DNA of 64,000 bases from Swaminathania salitolerans (GCF_007988945.1 NZ_BJVC01000005.1:175078-239077); one strand, 5' to 3'; positions 1 through 9,890 are shown, numbered from the stretch's first letter. Made by a program: numbers and translations. Notes: generated by a model from the letters alone, not told the origin.

Positions 1-27
1 CTTGCGAGTTTGGGCACAGAGACGGTC

Positions 28-753
28 ATGACAACGGATACCGGCTTCTCTTCTGCATCGAGCGAAACCCCGACCAGGGCACGGCTTCTGTTTGTCGAGG
101 ATGACGACACCCTCGCGCGCGAGGTCGTCGAGGAGCTGACGGCACGCGGTTTTTCCGTAAGCCACGCATCGAACGGTCAGGCCGGGCTGGAAGCCGCGAT
201 CCGCGAATCCTACGATCTCATGGTGCTCGACCGGATGCTTCCCCTGCTGGACGGGCTGAGCGTGATCGAGACCCTCCGCAGCCAGAACGTGCAGGCACCT
301 GTTCTCGTCCTTTCGGCGCTCTCGGCCGTGGACGATCGCGTAACCGGGCTCAAGGCAGGCGGGGACGATTACCTCACCAAGCCTTTCGCGATGGACGAAC
401 TCGTGGCGCGGATCGAGGCGCTCTTGCGCCGGCCCAACGATACGCGCGCGACCACCCTGCGCGTCGGACCGCTCTCGATGGATCTGATCGATCGTACGGT
501 CACCCGCGACGGGCGCGAGATCGAGCTGCTCCCCCGGGAGTTCCGGCTGCTCGAATATCTGATGCGTCGCCCCAATCAGGTGCTCACCCGCACCATGCTT
601 CTCGAGGATGTCTGGAATTACCGCTTCATTCCGCAGACCAATCTGGTGGACGTGCATATCGGCAAGCTGCGTCGCAAGGTGGACGCGACAGGGGAGACGC
701 CCCTGATCCAGAGCATTCGCGGGTCCGGGTTCATGTTGCGTGTCCAGACCTGA
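28..753 (+). CDS. OmpR/PhoB-family response regulator
   Basis: DNA-binding response regulator of a two-component system, 241 residues from the ATG at 28. An N-terminal receiver domain (about residues 17-130) has the acidic patch VEDDD, the phospho-acceptor Asp68 in LDRM and Lys118 in the LTKPF motif. A C-terminal OmpR-type winged helix follows (about 143-239), with PREFRLLEYL and the VDVHIGKLRRK recognition region. I chose ATG 28 because GAGACGG lies just upstream; a TTG at 10 in the same frame would add six residues. It overlaps the histidine kinase gene by 14 bp, so the two are co-expressed. The RND efflux operon downstream is the obvious target, but that is inferred from position only. Confidence 0.93.
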   Translation: MTTDTGFSSASSETPTRARLLFVEDDDTLAREVVEELTARGFSVSHASNGQAGLEAAIRESYDLMVLDRMLPLLDGLSVIETLRSQNVQAPVLVLSALSAVDDRVTGLKAGGDDYLTKPFAMDELVARIEALLRRPNDTRATTLRVGPLSMDLIDRTVTRDGREIELLPREFRLLEYLMRRPNQVLTRTMLLEDVWNYRFIPQTNLVDVHIGKLRRKVDATGETPLIQSIRGSGFMLRVQT

Positions 754-2170
754 CAACCCGCGTTTCGGCGTCCTCCGGACAGCCACCTTCCGGCTGACAC
801 TGGCTTTCGTGGCAGCGATCATCGGAGGCATGATCCTCCAGATCGTCCTGCTCTTCGTGCAGATGACGCATTTCGAGTCGGCCCGTTCGAGTGCGATCCT
901 GCATCGCGAGGCCGATATCCTCGTGCAGGAGACGCCCCAGCATCTGGAATACCAGGTGCGCGAGCGCGCGACCAACGATCTCAGGGTTGTCATCAACTGG
1001 GTGGGGCTGTTCGACGGTCACTATCATCATATTGCCGGCGATCTGAAAACCTGGCCCGAGGGGCTGCGCGTGGATGGCAAGGTGCATCGTCTCACCCTCT
1101 CTCCGGGAGATGACCTTCCTTACGAGATGCGGTTTCTGGCCGTCCGGGTGAGGGGCGGGCGGATTCTCGTTCTCGCCCATTCGCTGCATCTCCTGTCCGA
1201 GCTGCAATACATGATCCGTCGTGGCGCGCTTCTCTCGGTCTTTCCCATCGTCGTCTTCGCGCTCCTGACCGGCGTGGTGCTGAGTCACCGGGCGCTGGCC
1301 CGGGTCAAGACCATGCATGAGGCGATCGACCGGATCATGCAGGGCGACGTGCACGAACGTCTGCCCGCCGCCAGGGAGCGGGACGAGCTCGAGCGTCTCG
1401 CTGGCTCGGTCAATCGTATGCTGGATCGTCTCGAGCATCTCATGGACGAGGTGCGCGACGTGGGCAATGATATCGCGCACGATCTCAGAACGCCTCTGTC
1501 CCGCGTGCGCGCGCGGCTGGAGCGGGCGACCTCGAGCCCGCATGACGCCGATCACCTGAATGCGGTGATCGAGCGGGCCACCCAGGATCTCGATCAGTGC
1601 TTTTCCGTCATCACGGCCTTGCTGCGTATCGGCGAGATCGAGAATGGTCGGCGCCGTGCGGGATTTGCCCTTGTCGATCTGACCGATCTGGTCGCCGATA
1701 TCGTGGATCTCTACGAACCGATCGCCGAGACGAACGGTCTGGTGCTGGAGAACGCCATGCCCATCGACGGGCCTCTCGTGGTGTTCGGCGACCGGGATCT
1801 GCTGATCGAGGTTCTGGCCAATCTTCTGGACAACGCGATGAAGTTTACACCCCAGGGTGGACGTGTCACTGTTTCGGCGGAGTCGGGGCCGGGGGCAATC
1901 CATCTGAGGGTCTGCGATACCGGGATCGGCATCCCCGATGCCGAGCGCGACGCGGTTCTCGGGCGTTTCTACCGGTCCGACAAAAGCAGGCATGTGCCGG
2001 GCAGCGGTCTCGGTCTCAGCCTCGTCATGGCAATCCTGAGGCTGCACGCTGCGGAACTCGCGATCCTGACAGGGCCGGGAGAGGGCGACCTGCCGGGATG
2101 CTGTTTCGATATGCGCTTTGCTTTCCCTGTCGGGGCCGAGACGGCGCGTATCGAGGGGTATGGAACTTAA
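740..2170 (+). CDS. Sensor histidine kinase, HAMP type
   Basis: Membrane histidine kinase of 476 residues, partner of the regulator it overlaps. A first membrane segment lies at about 14-41, then a periplasmic sensing domain of about 110 residues, a second membrane segment (about 158-182) and a HAMP linker. The HisKA helix carries His247 in AHDLRTPL. The ATPase domain has the N box (NLLDNAMKF), G1 (DTGIGIPD) and G2 (GSGLGLSL) motifs. The start is a GTG at 740 inside the regulator gene. The periplasmic domain shows no metal-binding His/Met cluster that I recognise, so the stimulus is open. Position beside an efflux operon suggests a drug- or envelope-stress sensor (inference). Confidence 0.92.
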   Translation: MSRPDNPRFGVLRTATFRLTLAFVAAIIGGMILQIVLLFVQMTHFESARSSAILHREADILVQETPQHLEYQVRERATNDLRVVINWVGLFDGHYHHIAGDLKTWPEGLRVDGKVHRLTLSPGDDLPYEMRFLAVRVRGGRILVLAHSLHLLSELQYMIRRGALLSVFPIVVFALLTGVVLSHRALARVKTMHEAIDRIMQGDVHERLPAARERDELERLAGSVNRMLDRLEHLMDEVRDVGNDIAHDLRTPLSRVRARLERATSSPHDADHLNAVIERATQDLDQCFSVITALLRIGEIENGRRRAGFALVDLTDLVADIVDLYEPIAETNGLVLENAMPIDGPLVVFGDRDLLIEVLANLLDNAMKFTPQGGRVTVSAESGPGAIHLRVCDTGIGIPDAERDAVLGRFYRSDKSRHVPGSGLGLSLVMAILRLHAAELAILTGPGEGDLPGCCFDMRFAFPVGAETARIEGYGT

Positions 2171-2184
2171 AAGGAAATTTCCTT
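2171..2184. repeat. 14-bp perfect palindrome after the kinase gene
   Basis: AAGGAAATTTCCTT directly follows the histidine kinase TAA stop. It is a perfect, loop-free inverted repeat in an otherwise GC-rich 240-bp gap before the RND pump gene. It could be an operator for the pump operon or a weak hairpin; the sequence alone does not decide. A second, weaker hairpin (7-bp arms, 2272-2278 and 2291-2297) lies further into the gap. Confidence 0.4.
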
Positions 2185-2410
2185 GTCGGATCTTGGCGGT
2201 CCTGTATCTCTGACCGTGATCGCGAAAAGGACCGACCCGGATTGAGACGCTGCGCGCCCGTCCGGGGCGTCAGCCCGGGCGTAGCGCAATCCGGGCTGCG
2301 CCATCGGGACCAGGAAGTGCGGATTTCCGGTCCGGATGCCGGATCCGGGCGCAGATGGCGGGATCGTATGCGAGGATGGGAGATGTCATGAGAGGGTGCA
2401 GGTGCGCTGA

Positions 2411-5400
2411 ATGAATCAGGTTGTCGTTACCGCGCTCAAGCGGCCCTACACATTCGTCGTCCTGTCCATTTTCATCGTCATTTTCGGCGTCCGCTCGGTT
2501 CTCAGGACGCCGACCGATATCTTCCCCAATATCAATATTCCGGTTGTCGCCGTCGTGTGGTCCTATATCGGGCTCATGCCGGAAGATATGTCTGGTCGTA
2601 TCGTCTATTACTACGAGCGTGCCGTTACCACGACCGTAAACAACATAGAACATATCGAGAGCGGATCGTATTACGGTCGCGGCATCGTCAAGGTGTATTT
2701 CCAGCCGGGAACGGATACCTCGGTCGCGCAGACCCAGATCACGTCGGTTTCCCAGACCGTGATCAAGCAGATGCCCACCGGCGCGACGCCGCCTCTGATC
2801 CTGACCTATAACGCGTCGCAGGTGCCCGTTCTCACGCTGCAGATCAATTCGGACAAGCTTGGCGGCTCCGAGCTGTACAACATGGCCTCGAATCTGATCA
2901 GGCCGCAGCTCGTCTCGGTCAAGGGCGTCTCGATTCCGAGTCCCTATGGCGGCCTCGCCCCCTATATCACGGTGGATATCGACCCTTCGAAACTCATGGC
3001 GCACAACCTCTCCGCCGTGGATGTGTCGAATGCCCTGAACAAGCAGAACATCGTCCTGCCCGCTGGCGACCAGAGGGTCGGCCCGTTCGATTACATGGTC
3101 CGGACCAACGCCCAGCCGCGCGAGGTCGAGACGTTCAACAACCTGCCGATCAAGCAGGTGGGCAATGCGGTGGTCTATCTGCGCGATGTGGCGCAGGTTC
3201 ACCGCGGCGGTCCTCCGCAGACCAACATGGTTCTCGTGAAGGGACATCAGGCGGTCATGATGGTTATCATGAAAAGCGGCGATGCCTCGACACTCGACGT
3301 GGTGGCGGGGGTCAAGAAGCGCCTGCCTCAGGTGATCGAGACCCTGCCCGAAGGCACGTCCATCAAGGTGCTCACCGATGCCTCGGGCTTCGTCAAGGAA
3401 TCGGTGACGGATGTGGTGCGCGAGATGTGTATCGCGGCGCTTCTCACCAGTCTGGCCGTTCTTCTCTTCCTCGGCTCCTGGCGCTCGACCCTGATCGTGG
3501 CAACCTCGATCCCGCTCGCCATTCTCTGCTCGGTCATCGGTCTCAGCCTCGCCGGACAGTCGATCAATGTCATGACGCTCGGTGGCCTCGCGCTTGCGGT
3601 CGGCATTCTCGTCGACGACGCAACGGTCATGATCGAGAATATCGATGCCCATCTCGAGACGGGCAAGGATCTCGAGATGGCCATTATCGACGCGGCCAAC
3701 CAGATCGTCATCCCCACTTTCGTCTCGACCACCTGCATCTGTATCGTCTGGCTCCCGCTTTTCGAGCTGACAGGCGTTGCAGGATGGCTCTTCATGCCGA
3801 TGGCGGAAGCGATCATCTTCGCCATGATCGCCTCGTTCATCCTCTCGCGCACGCTGGTGCCCACCATGGCGAGCTGGATGCTCGCGGCGCAGGTGGCCGC
3901 GCATGACGCCGCCGACCCGCATCGCGAGCCGGGTTTCTTCGGTCGGTTCCAGCGCGGCTTCGAACGCGGCTTCACCCGCTTCCGCGAGCGCTACAAGATC
4001 GTGCTTTCGGGGCTGATCGAAGAGCGGCGCAAATTCGTTCCGTTCTTCATGGTTCTCTCCCTTGCCTCGACCGGACTGTATTTCTTCGTCGGGGAGGATT
4101 TCTTCCCCGAGATCAAGTCGGGAACCCTGCAACTGCACATGCGTGCACCCATCGGCACGCGTCTGACCGAGTCCGGTAAGATCTCCGTCCTCATCGAGCG
4201 CAGGATGCGCGAGATCCTGCCCGGAAAGATCGAATCCGTTCTCAATAATTGCGGCCTGCCCTATTCGCAGCTCAATCAGGCATTCATTCCGTCCCCGACC
4301 GTCGGTACGGAGGATTGCGACATCACCGTCTCGCTCAATGACGAGGCCAGTCCCACAGCGGAATATCGCCGCAAGCTGCGCGCGGGGCTGATCGAGGCGT
4401 TTCCCGGAACCCAGATCACCTTCCAGCCTGCCGATCTGACCGCCAAAATCCTCAATTTCGGTCTGCCGGCACCGATCGACGTTCAGGTCGTGGGCCGCGA
4501 TCTGTACGGAAACTTCGCCTTTGCCAGAAAGCTGCGCCGCAAGCTCGCGCTCATTCCCGGTATCACCGATGTGGCGATCCAGCAGCCGATGACGCAGCCG
4601 ACCCTGAGCATCAACGCCAAGAGAAGCTTCGCGCTCGGCACGGGCATTACCGAACAGAACATCGCGCAGAATGCCCTGATCGTGCTCTCGGGCAGCGCAC
4701 AGGTCGGGCAGGTCTATTATCTCAACCATTCCGGCGTATCGCAGCTCATCGACGTTCAGACGCCCGCCAATTATCTCCAGACACTCAACGATCTCGAAAC
4801 CGTGCCGGTCGACCGGGGGGACGGGAATCCGACAAATGCCCAGCCGCAGCTTCTCGGTGCGCTCGCGGATATCGAGCAGACCGGCACGCCTGCGGAAGTC
4901 GCGCATTACAACATCATGCCGGTTTTCGATATCTATGCCTCGAACGAGAATATCGATCTCGGCACCGTTGCCCGCTCCGTGCAGAAGGTTGCGGATTCGA
5001 TGCGTTCGGATCTGCCCCGAGGTTCCCATCTGGTCGTGCGCGGTCAGGCCGTGACCATGACCGACGCCTATTCGCAGCTGATCGTCGGCCTCGCGATGTC
5101 GATCACGCTCGTCTATCTGATCATCGTCGTGAACTTCCAGTCCTGGCTCGATCCGTTCGTGATCATCACGGCGCTGCCCGGCGCCCTGGGTGGAATCGCC
5201 TGGAGCCTCTTCCTGACCCATACCTCGCTTTCGGTTCCCGCACTGACGGGCGCCATCATGTGTATGGGAACGGCCACGGCCAACGCCATTCTCGTCGTCG
5301 CCTTCGCGCGCGAACGCATGGAGATCCACGGCGATGCGCTCAGGGCCGCGCTCGAGGCGGGATACGAGCGTATCCGCCCCGTTCTCATGACGGCGCTCGC

Positions 5401-5581
5401 GATGATCATCGGCATGGTGCCGATGTCCATGAGCAATTCCGACAACGCGCCGATCGGCAAGGCGGTCATCGGTGGTCTGCTGGTCGCCACCGTTGCGACG
5501 CTTCTGTTCGTCCCCTGTGTTTTTGCCATCGTCCATTACAGAAAGCCGCATGAGCGCGGAGAAGAGGGAACACACGCATGA
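2411..5581 (+). CDS. RND efflux pump permease (AcrB superfamily)
   Basis: Inner-membrane proton-driven RND transporter of 1056 residues, the usual size. The N-terminal membrane segment (about 10-28) and the large periplasmic loops between TM1-TM2 and TM7-TM8 are typical. TM4 carries the proton-relay pair Asp402-Asp403 in GILVDDATVMIEN, which fits the hydrophobic/amphiphilic (HAE) group rather than CusA-type metal pumps. No methionine-cluster metal pathway is evident. The gene lies 240 bp behind the two-component genes, and its end overlaps the adaptor gene by 4 bp (ATGA). The operon order pump-adaptor-outer-membrane factor is unusual, since the adaptor normally comes first. Substrate unknown. 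Confidence 0.93.
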   Translation: MNQVVVTALKRPYTFVVLSIFIVIFGVRSVLRTPTDIFPNINIPVVAVVWSYIGLMPEDMSGRIVYYYERAVTTTVNNIEHIESGSYYGRGIVKVYFQPGTDTSVAQTQITSVSQTVIKQMPTGATPPLILTYNASQVPVLTLQINSDKLGGSELYNMASNLIRPQLVSVKGVSIPSPYGGLAPYITVDIDPSKLMAHNLSAVDVSNALNKQNIVLPAGDQRVGPFDYMVRTNAQPREVETFNNLPIKQVGNAVVYLRDVAQVHRGGPPQTNMVLVKGHQAVMMVIMKSGDASTLDVVAGVKKRLPQVIETLPEGTSIKVLTDASGFVKESVTDVVREMCIAALLTSLAVLLFLGSWRSTLIVATSIPLAILCSVIGLSLAGQSINVMTLGGLALAVGILVDDATVMIENIDAHLETGKDLEMAIIDAANQIVIPTFVSTTCICIVWLPLFELTGVAGWLFMPMAEAIIFAMIASFILSRTLVPTMASWMLAAQVAAHDAADPHREPGFFGRFQRGFERGFTRFRERYKIVLSGLIEERRKFVPFFMVLSLASTGLYFFVGEDFFPEIKSGTLQLHMRAPIGTRLTESGKISVLIERRMREILPGKIESVLNNCGLPYSQLNQAFIPSPTVGTEDCDITVSLNDEASPTAEYRRKLRAGLIEAFPGTQITFQPADLTAKILNFGLPAPIDVQVVGRDLYGNFAFARKLRRKLALIPGITDVAIQQPMTQPTLSINAKRSFALGTGITEQNIAQNALIVLSGSAQVGQVYYLNHSGVSQLIDVQTPANYLQTLNDLETVPVDRGDGNPTNAQPQLLGALADIEQTGTPAEVAHYNIMPVFDIYASNENIDLGTVARSVQKVADSMRSDLPRGSHLVVRGQAVTMTDAYSQLIVGLAMSITLVYLIIVVNFQSWLDPFVIITALPGALGGIAWSLFLTHTSLSVPALTGAIMCMGTATANAILVVAFARERMEIHGDALRAALEAGYERIRPVLMTALAMIIGMVPMSMSNSDNAPIGKAVIGGLLVATVATLLFVPCVFAIVHYRKPHERGEEGTHA

Positions 5582-6864
5582 CCCAGCGCAACACGGCAGG
5601 AGCCGGTTCATCCCGTCGGCGCGGGCGCCTCGTCATCCTCCTGCTTCTGTGTGTGGCCGTCGTGCTCGCGGTCTGGGGGATTGTCGAACGTGCAGTGCAT
5701 TACGGCACGCTTCAGGATCAGGCTGACGATCTGGCGCGTGCCCGCGTGACCCTGATCTCTCCCCAGCCCGGCCCTGCGACGCGCCATCTCGATCTTCCGG
5801 CCAATCTCGCGGCCTGGTATCAGGCGCCGATCTACGCGCAGGTCTCCGGCTATGTGAAGATGTGGTACAAGGACTATGGCGCCCATGTGAAGGCCGGCGA
5901 TCTTCTGGCCGAGATCAGCACGCCGAGCCTCGATGCCCAGTACGAAGCCGCGAAGGCGAATTACAATGTCGTTCTCGCCCGCTACAAGCTGGCAGTGATC
6001 ACGGCCAAGCGCTGGGCCGATCTGCGCGATACGCAGGCGGTCTCGCGTCAGGAAGTCGATGTGCAGGCTGCCAATGCCGCCGCCCAGAAAGCCCAGGTGG
6101 ATCAGGCCCAGCATGAGGTCGAGCGTTACGAGGCGCTCGAGAACTTCAAGCGGATCGTGGCGCCCTTCGATGGCATCGTGACGTCGCGTCTCGTCAATGT
6201 CGGCGATTACGTCAATGCGGGTGGAGGCGACCTCAATTCCCGGGGCAATGCGTCCGAGCTCTTTACCGTGGCGGATACGCACCGGATGCGCGTCTTCGTT
6301 TCCGTGCCGCAGGATTATGCCGCGGTGATCTCGGACAAGCTCGATGCCGAGCTGACCCTGCCGCAATTTCCGCACCGGGTTTACAAGGCCAGTTTTCTGG
6401 CGACGGCGCAGGCATTCAACGCCGCGACCCGTACGGTCACGACCGAGCTCGAGCTGGGCAATGAGGACGGGTCTCTCTGGCCCGACTCCTATGCGACCGC
6501 ACATTTCAAGGCGCCCGGAGATCCGGGGGTGCTGATCGTGCCCGTGAATTCCCTGATCTTCCGCGCGCAGGGGACGCAGCTCGCCACGGTGATCAACGAC
6601 CATATCCACCTGATCGACGTGAAGACCGGGATCAATTATGGCATGACGATCCAGATCCTTGGCGGCATCGCGGCCAGTGACAAGATCGTGGCCAATCCGA
6701 CGGCCGACATGCTGGAAGGCGACGCAGTGAAAGTTGTACCCTCGACACGCGGCTACAATGACGTGACGGCAGCGCCGCGCAAGAACGTGGCACCGAAGCC
6801 GCATGTCGAGCACGCCATACCCGAAGGGGATGACGGCGCAGAGGAAACCGGGGCACGCCGATGA
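5578..6864 (+). CDS. RND efflux periplasmic adaptor (MFP)
   Basis: Membrane fusion protein of 428 residues linking the pump to the outer-membrane channel. An N-terminal anchor (about 19-40) is followed by a biotinyl-lipoyl half (SGYVKMWYKDYGAHVKAGD), a coiled-coil hairpin rich in Ala/Gln (about 115-180), the second lipoyl half (APFDGIVTSR) and beta-barrel and membrane-proximal domains. The tail after about residue 395 is basic and low in complexity. It overlaps the pump gene by ATGA at its start and the lipoprotein gene by ATGA at its end, so the three are translationally coupled. Confidence 0.93.
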   Translation: MTQRNTAGAGSSRRRGRLVILLLLCVAVVLAVWGIVERAVHYGTLQDQADDLARARVTLISPQPGPATRHLDLPANLAAWYQAPIYAQVSGYVKMWYKDYGAHVKAGDLLAEISTPSLDAQYEAAKANYNVVLARYKLAVITAKRWADLRDTQAVSRQEVDVQAANAAAQKAQVDQAQHEVERYEALENFKRIVAPFDGIVTSRLVNVGDYVNAGGGDLNSRGNASELFTVADTHRMRVFVSVPQDYAAVISDKLDAELTLPQFPHRVYKASFLATAQAFNAATRTVTTELELGNEDGSLWPDSYATAHFKAPGDPGVLIVPVNSLIFRAQGTQLATVINDHIHLIDVKTGINYGMTIQILGGIAASDKIVANPTADMLEGDAVKVVPSTRGYNDVTAAPRKNVAPKPHVEHAIPEGDDGAEETGARR

Positions 6865-8477
6865 GGCCGGGCGGGAGAAGGCGGGCATATGATGTCTGCG
6901 GGATGCTCCTTGCCGCGACCCTTCTGAGCGGGTGCGATCTCGCGCCGCGTTACGAGGCGCCGCATTTCATCTATCCCGATGGCTGGAGCGGCAAGGGGGT
7001 TCTCGTCGACGGGAAGCCTGCCGACGCCGTTCCGAAGGGAAAATGGTGGAAGGTCTTCAACGATCCGACGCTCGATGCGCTCGAGGAGAAGATGCTGGCA
7101 TCCAATCCGGATCTGCAGGCGCAGGCGGAAGCGTTCACGCAGTCGCGCGACATCGCGCGCGAGACCGAGGCCCAGCTCGCGCCGCAGCTGAACGGTTCGG
7201 CCGGTATGTCGAACAACAAGACCTCACGCACCCGCCTGTGGCGCGGGACGTCGACCAACGCGCCCGTTACGGAATCGAGCGTCTTCTATAGCGGTGCCGC
7301 GACCTGGGAGCCGGATTTCTTCTCGCGCATCCGCAACACGACACGCATGCAGAAGAATCTCGCCCAGGCGAGCGCGGCCGATTATGCCAATCTGCGGCTC
7401 CTGCTCGAGGCGGAACTGGCCTCGAACTATCTCGGTCTGCGGGGGCTGGACGCGCAATATGTCGTCTATGACGATTCGATCCGGTACTATCGCACGGCCG
7501 TGAAGATCACCCGCCTTCGTCAGGCGGGGGCGATCGCGGCAGGGCTCGATGTCTCGCGTGCGGAAAACCAGCTTTTCGCGACGATGGCGGCACAGAGCAA
7601 CGTCAGGGCGCAGCGTCAGGTGCTGGAACACGCGATAGCGGTTCTGGTCAATACGGTGCCGGGCAGCTTCCACATCGCTCCGACCGATCATCAGGTGCTG
7701 CCCTATGCGACCTTGCGCGTTCCTGCGGGCCTCCCTTCGCAGCTGCTCGAGCGCCGGCCCGATATCGCATCCGCCGAGCGCGATCTGGCCGCGAACAGCC
7801 GCGCGATCGGCGTGGCGCGGGCCGCCTTCTATCCGGATGTGACGTTCAGCCTCAATGGCGGCTTCATGAATAATGGGTTCGACCTCGCCAGTCTGGGGAA
7901 CTCGCTCTGGAGCTATGGCGTACAGGCGGTCGAGCCGCTGTTTACAGGCGGGTTGCGGCGGGCTGCCCTGCAACGGGCATGGGCGCAATATCGCGAGAGT
8001 GCCGACCGCTATCGCGCGACCATTCTCTCGGCCTTTCAGGATGTCGAGGACGGGCTGTCCCAGACCAGCGCCTTTTCCGATCAGCAGAAGCAGCAGGCCG
8101 CTGCGGTCGACGCCGCACTGCGTACCCAGCGCATGACCATGGCGCTCTATACCGGAGGGCTGACGAATTATCTCGATGTCGTGGTGGCGCAGCAGGCCGC
8201 TCTCGTCGCCCGGATCGACGCCGTTCAGGCCCAGACGATCCAGCTGCAGGCGACGGTGCGTCTGATCCGCGCTCTGGGCGGAGGGTGGGACCGCTCCGCG
8301 CTTCCTTCCGTCAAGGCGATCAACCCGTTCGGGATATTGCAGTATGACGGGCTGCATCATCCCCGTCCGGCGGGGGACGTGGACACACGCACGCGGCCCG
8401 GAGACCTGGATCTGGGCGGCGACAACGCGGCGGAGTCGGGCACGAAAGGCTTGACAGTGCCCGCCCGGGAGCGTTAA
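6861..8477 (+). CDS. NodT-family outer membrane efflux lipoprotein
   Basis: Outer-membrane factor of 538 residues. A lipoprotein signal ends at the lipobox LLSGC with Cys25 as the lipidation site. The family signature [11 protein letters not shown] and two OEP repeats forming the helical barrel follow. It completes the pump started at 2411. The last 26 bp contain a TTGACA element that looks like the -35 box of the rplK promoter, and its TAA stop lies in the loop of a hairpin (8468-8490). The 3' end of this gene therefore doubles as regulatory DNA for the ribosomal block. Confidence 0.92.
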   Translation: MRPGGRRRAYDVCGMLLAATLLSGCDLAPRYEAPHFIYPDGWSGKGVLVDGKPADAVPKGKWWKVFNDPTLDALEEKMLASNPDLQAQAEAFTQSRDIARETEAQLAPQLNGSAGMSNNKTSRTRLWRGTSTNAPVTESSVFYSGAATWEPDFFSRIRNTTRMQKNLAQASAADYANLRLLLEAELASNYLGLRGLDAQYVVYDDSIRYYRTAVKITRLRQAGAIAAGLDVSRAENQLFATMAAQSNVRAQRQVLEHAIAVLVNTVPGSFHIAPTDHQVLPYATLRVPAGLPSQLLERRPDIASAERDLAANSRAIGVARAAFYPDVTFSLNGGFMNNGFDLASLGNSLWSYGVQAVEPLFTGGLRRAALQRAWAQYRESADRYRATILSAFQDVEDGLSQTSAFSDQQKQQAAAVDAALRTQRMTMALYTGGLTNYLDVVVAQQAALVARIDAVQAQTIQLQATVRLIRALGGGWDRSALPSVKAINPFGILQYDGLHHPRPAGDVDTRTRPGDLDLGGDNAAESGTKGLTVPARER

Positions 8478-8480
8478 GGG
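8451..8480 (+). promoter_or_regulatory. Candidate sigma70 promoter for rplK
   Basis: TTGACA at 8451-8456, an 18-bp spacer and TTAAGG at 8475-8480, followed by the G+C-rich GGCCGCTCCC. It lies inside and just past the end of the efflux lipoprotein gene, about 100 bp before rplK. The -35 box is perfect and the -10 box is poor. The layout resembles the rpsL and rpsM candidates. Confidence 0.5.
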
Positions 8481-8490
8481 GCCGCTCCCA
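8468..8490 (+). terminator. Hairpin at the end of the efflux operon
   Basis: GGGAGCG (8468-8474) pairs with CGCTCCC (8484-8490) around a 9-nt loop holding the lipoprotein gene's stop codon. No T-run follows, so termination would be weak or factor-assisted. It overlaps the putative -10 box of the rplK promoter. Confidence 0.4.
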
Positions 8491-8581
8491 TTCGGAACGC
8501 GGGAGAGGTCGTGCAGGGCAATGCCCCGGCTTGTGCCTCACTGGAACCGCGGTTCGGGCAAACCATCAAGGAGTCCCGGAT

Positions 8582-9016
8582 ATGGCCAAAAAAGTCGTTG
8601 GCTACATCAAGTTGCAGATCCCGGCAGGCAAGGCGAATCCGTCTCCGCCGGTCGGCCCGGCCCTGGGTCAGCGCGGCCTGAACATCATGCAGTTCTGCAA
8701 GGAGTTCAACGCCAAGACGCAGACACTCGAGCCCGGCATGCCGATTCCGGTCGTGATCACGGCCTATGCGGATCGCACGTTCAGCTTCGTCACCAAGACC
8801 CCGCCGAACACCTACTTCCTGCTCAAGGCCGCCAAGATCTCCAAGGGCAGCCAGACGGTCGGCAAGGCTGCGGCTGTCGGTTCGGTCACGACCGCGCAGC
8901 TGCGCGAGATCGCTGCCGAGAAGTTCAAGGATATGAACGCCAACGATATTGACGGTGCCGTGCGCATGCTCGCCGGCTCCGCGAAGTCGATGGGTCTGAA
9001 CGTGGTGGAGGGCTGA
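8582..9016 (+). CDS. rplK: Ribosomal protein L11
   Basis: 144 residues, full length, with [13 protein letters not shown] and the C-terminal RNA-binding segment ending in MGLNVVEG. L11 binds the GTPase-associated centre of 23S rRNA and is needed for RelA activation. I take the ATG at 8582, preceded by AAGGAG at 8568-8573; an upstream in-frame GTG/ATG extension lacks this support. It is the first gene of the L11-rif block. In most bacteria secE-nusG stand here; this window has an efflux operon instead. Confidence 0.97.
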   Translation: MAKKVVGYIKLQIPAGKANPSPPVGPALGQRGLNIMQFCKEFNAKTQTLEPGMPIPVVITAYADRTFSFVTKTPPNTYFLLKAAKISKGSQTVGKAAAVGSVTTAQLREIAAEKFKDMNANDIDGAVRMLAGSAKSMGLNVVEG

Positions 9017-9020
9017 ACCA

Positions 9021-9713
9021 ATGGCCAAGAACAAGAGGCTGAACGCGGCCCGCGCAACGGTAGACGATGCGAAGATGTACGACATCGACGCAGCTGTCGC
9101 TCTGGTGAAGAGCAATGCGAAGGCGAAGTTCGACGAGACGATCGAGATCTCGCTGAATCTCGGCATCGACCCGCGTCACGCCGACCAGATGGTCCGCGGT
9201 CTGATCTCGCTGCCGAACGGCACGGGCAAGACCCTGCGCGTTGGCGTGTTCGCCCGTGGCCCCAAGGCTGAGGAAGCCAAGGCAGCCGGTGCGGAAGTCG
9301 TCGGTGCGGAAGATCTGGCCGAGAAGATCCAGAACGGTGAAATCGAGTTCGATCGCTGCATCGCGACCCCGGACATGATGGCTCTGGTCGGACGTCTGGG
9401 CAAGATCCTCGGCCCGCGCGGTCTGATGCCGAACCCCCGTCTGGGCACGGTGACCATGGACGTGAAGGGTGCCGTTCAGGCAGCCAAGTCCGGCCAGGTC
9501 GAATACCGCGCCGAGAAGGCCGGTATCATCCATGCCGGCGTCGGCAAGGCCTCCTTCGAGGAAGGCAAGCTGGTCGAGAACATCAAGGCTCTGGTCGATG
9601 CCGTCCAGAAGGCGCGTCCGACGGGAGCCAAGGGCACCTATCTGAAGAAGGCGGCCCTGTCTTCCACGATGGGCCCGGGCGTGCGCGTCGACGTGGCGTC
9701 GTTCACGGCCTGA
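9021..9713 (+). CDS. rplA: Ribosomal protein L1
   Basis: 230 residues, standard length, with the L1 signature region [14 protein letters not shown]. It forms the mobile L1 stalk at the E site and in many bacteria represses the L11-L1 transcript by binding its leader. Four bases separate it from rplK, so the two form one transcription unit. Its stop is followed by a 287-bp structured gap before rplJ. Confidence 0.98.
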   Translation: MAKNKRLNAARATVDDAKMYDIDAAVALVKSNAKAKFDETIEISLNLGIDPRHADQMVRGLISLPNGTGKTLRVGVFARGPKAEEAKAAGAEVVGAEDLAEKIQNGEIEFDRCIATPDMMALVGRLGKILGPRGLMPNPRLGTVTMDVKGAVQAAKSGQVEYRAEKAGIIHAGVGKASFEEGKLVENIKALVDAVQKARPTGAKGTYLKKAALSSTMGPGVRVDVASFTA

Positions 9714-9725
9714 TCTGAGAGATGA

Positions 9726-9890
9726 CACCGCGCGGTCTTGCCGTGCGGTGGCGCAGGGGCGGGAGACTATCTCCCGCTTCCGAACCTGTCCGAGACCGGG
9801 CGTGCTGTTTTACGGAACGGCCTAAGGGATCCTGAGAGGGATCCGCGAGCGGGAGACGGGGCGCCAGCAGACAGGGCAGGGTAACCTGCC
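9726..9890 (+). promoter_or_regulatory. Structured leader upstream of rplJ (possible L10 leader)
   Basis: Three strong hairpins occupy the rplA-rplJ gap. They are a 10-bp stem with one wobble (9726-9735/9741-9750), an 8-bp perfect stem with loop CTA (9759-9766/9770-9777) and a 6-bp stem with a GTAA tetraloop (9875-9880/9885-9890). A GGATCC pair (9827-9832/9839-9844) may form another arm. L10(L12)4 autoregulates by binding such a leader in other bacteria. No convincing promoter is visible in the gap. Confidence 0.5.

Noticed and set aside
2270..5611. 1113-codon open frame on the minus strand opposite the RND pump gene
   Set aside because: It is the antisense of a well-supported gene. Its translation is rich in Arg, His and Asp with no domain, which is typical of GC-rich shadow frames.
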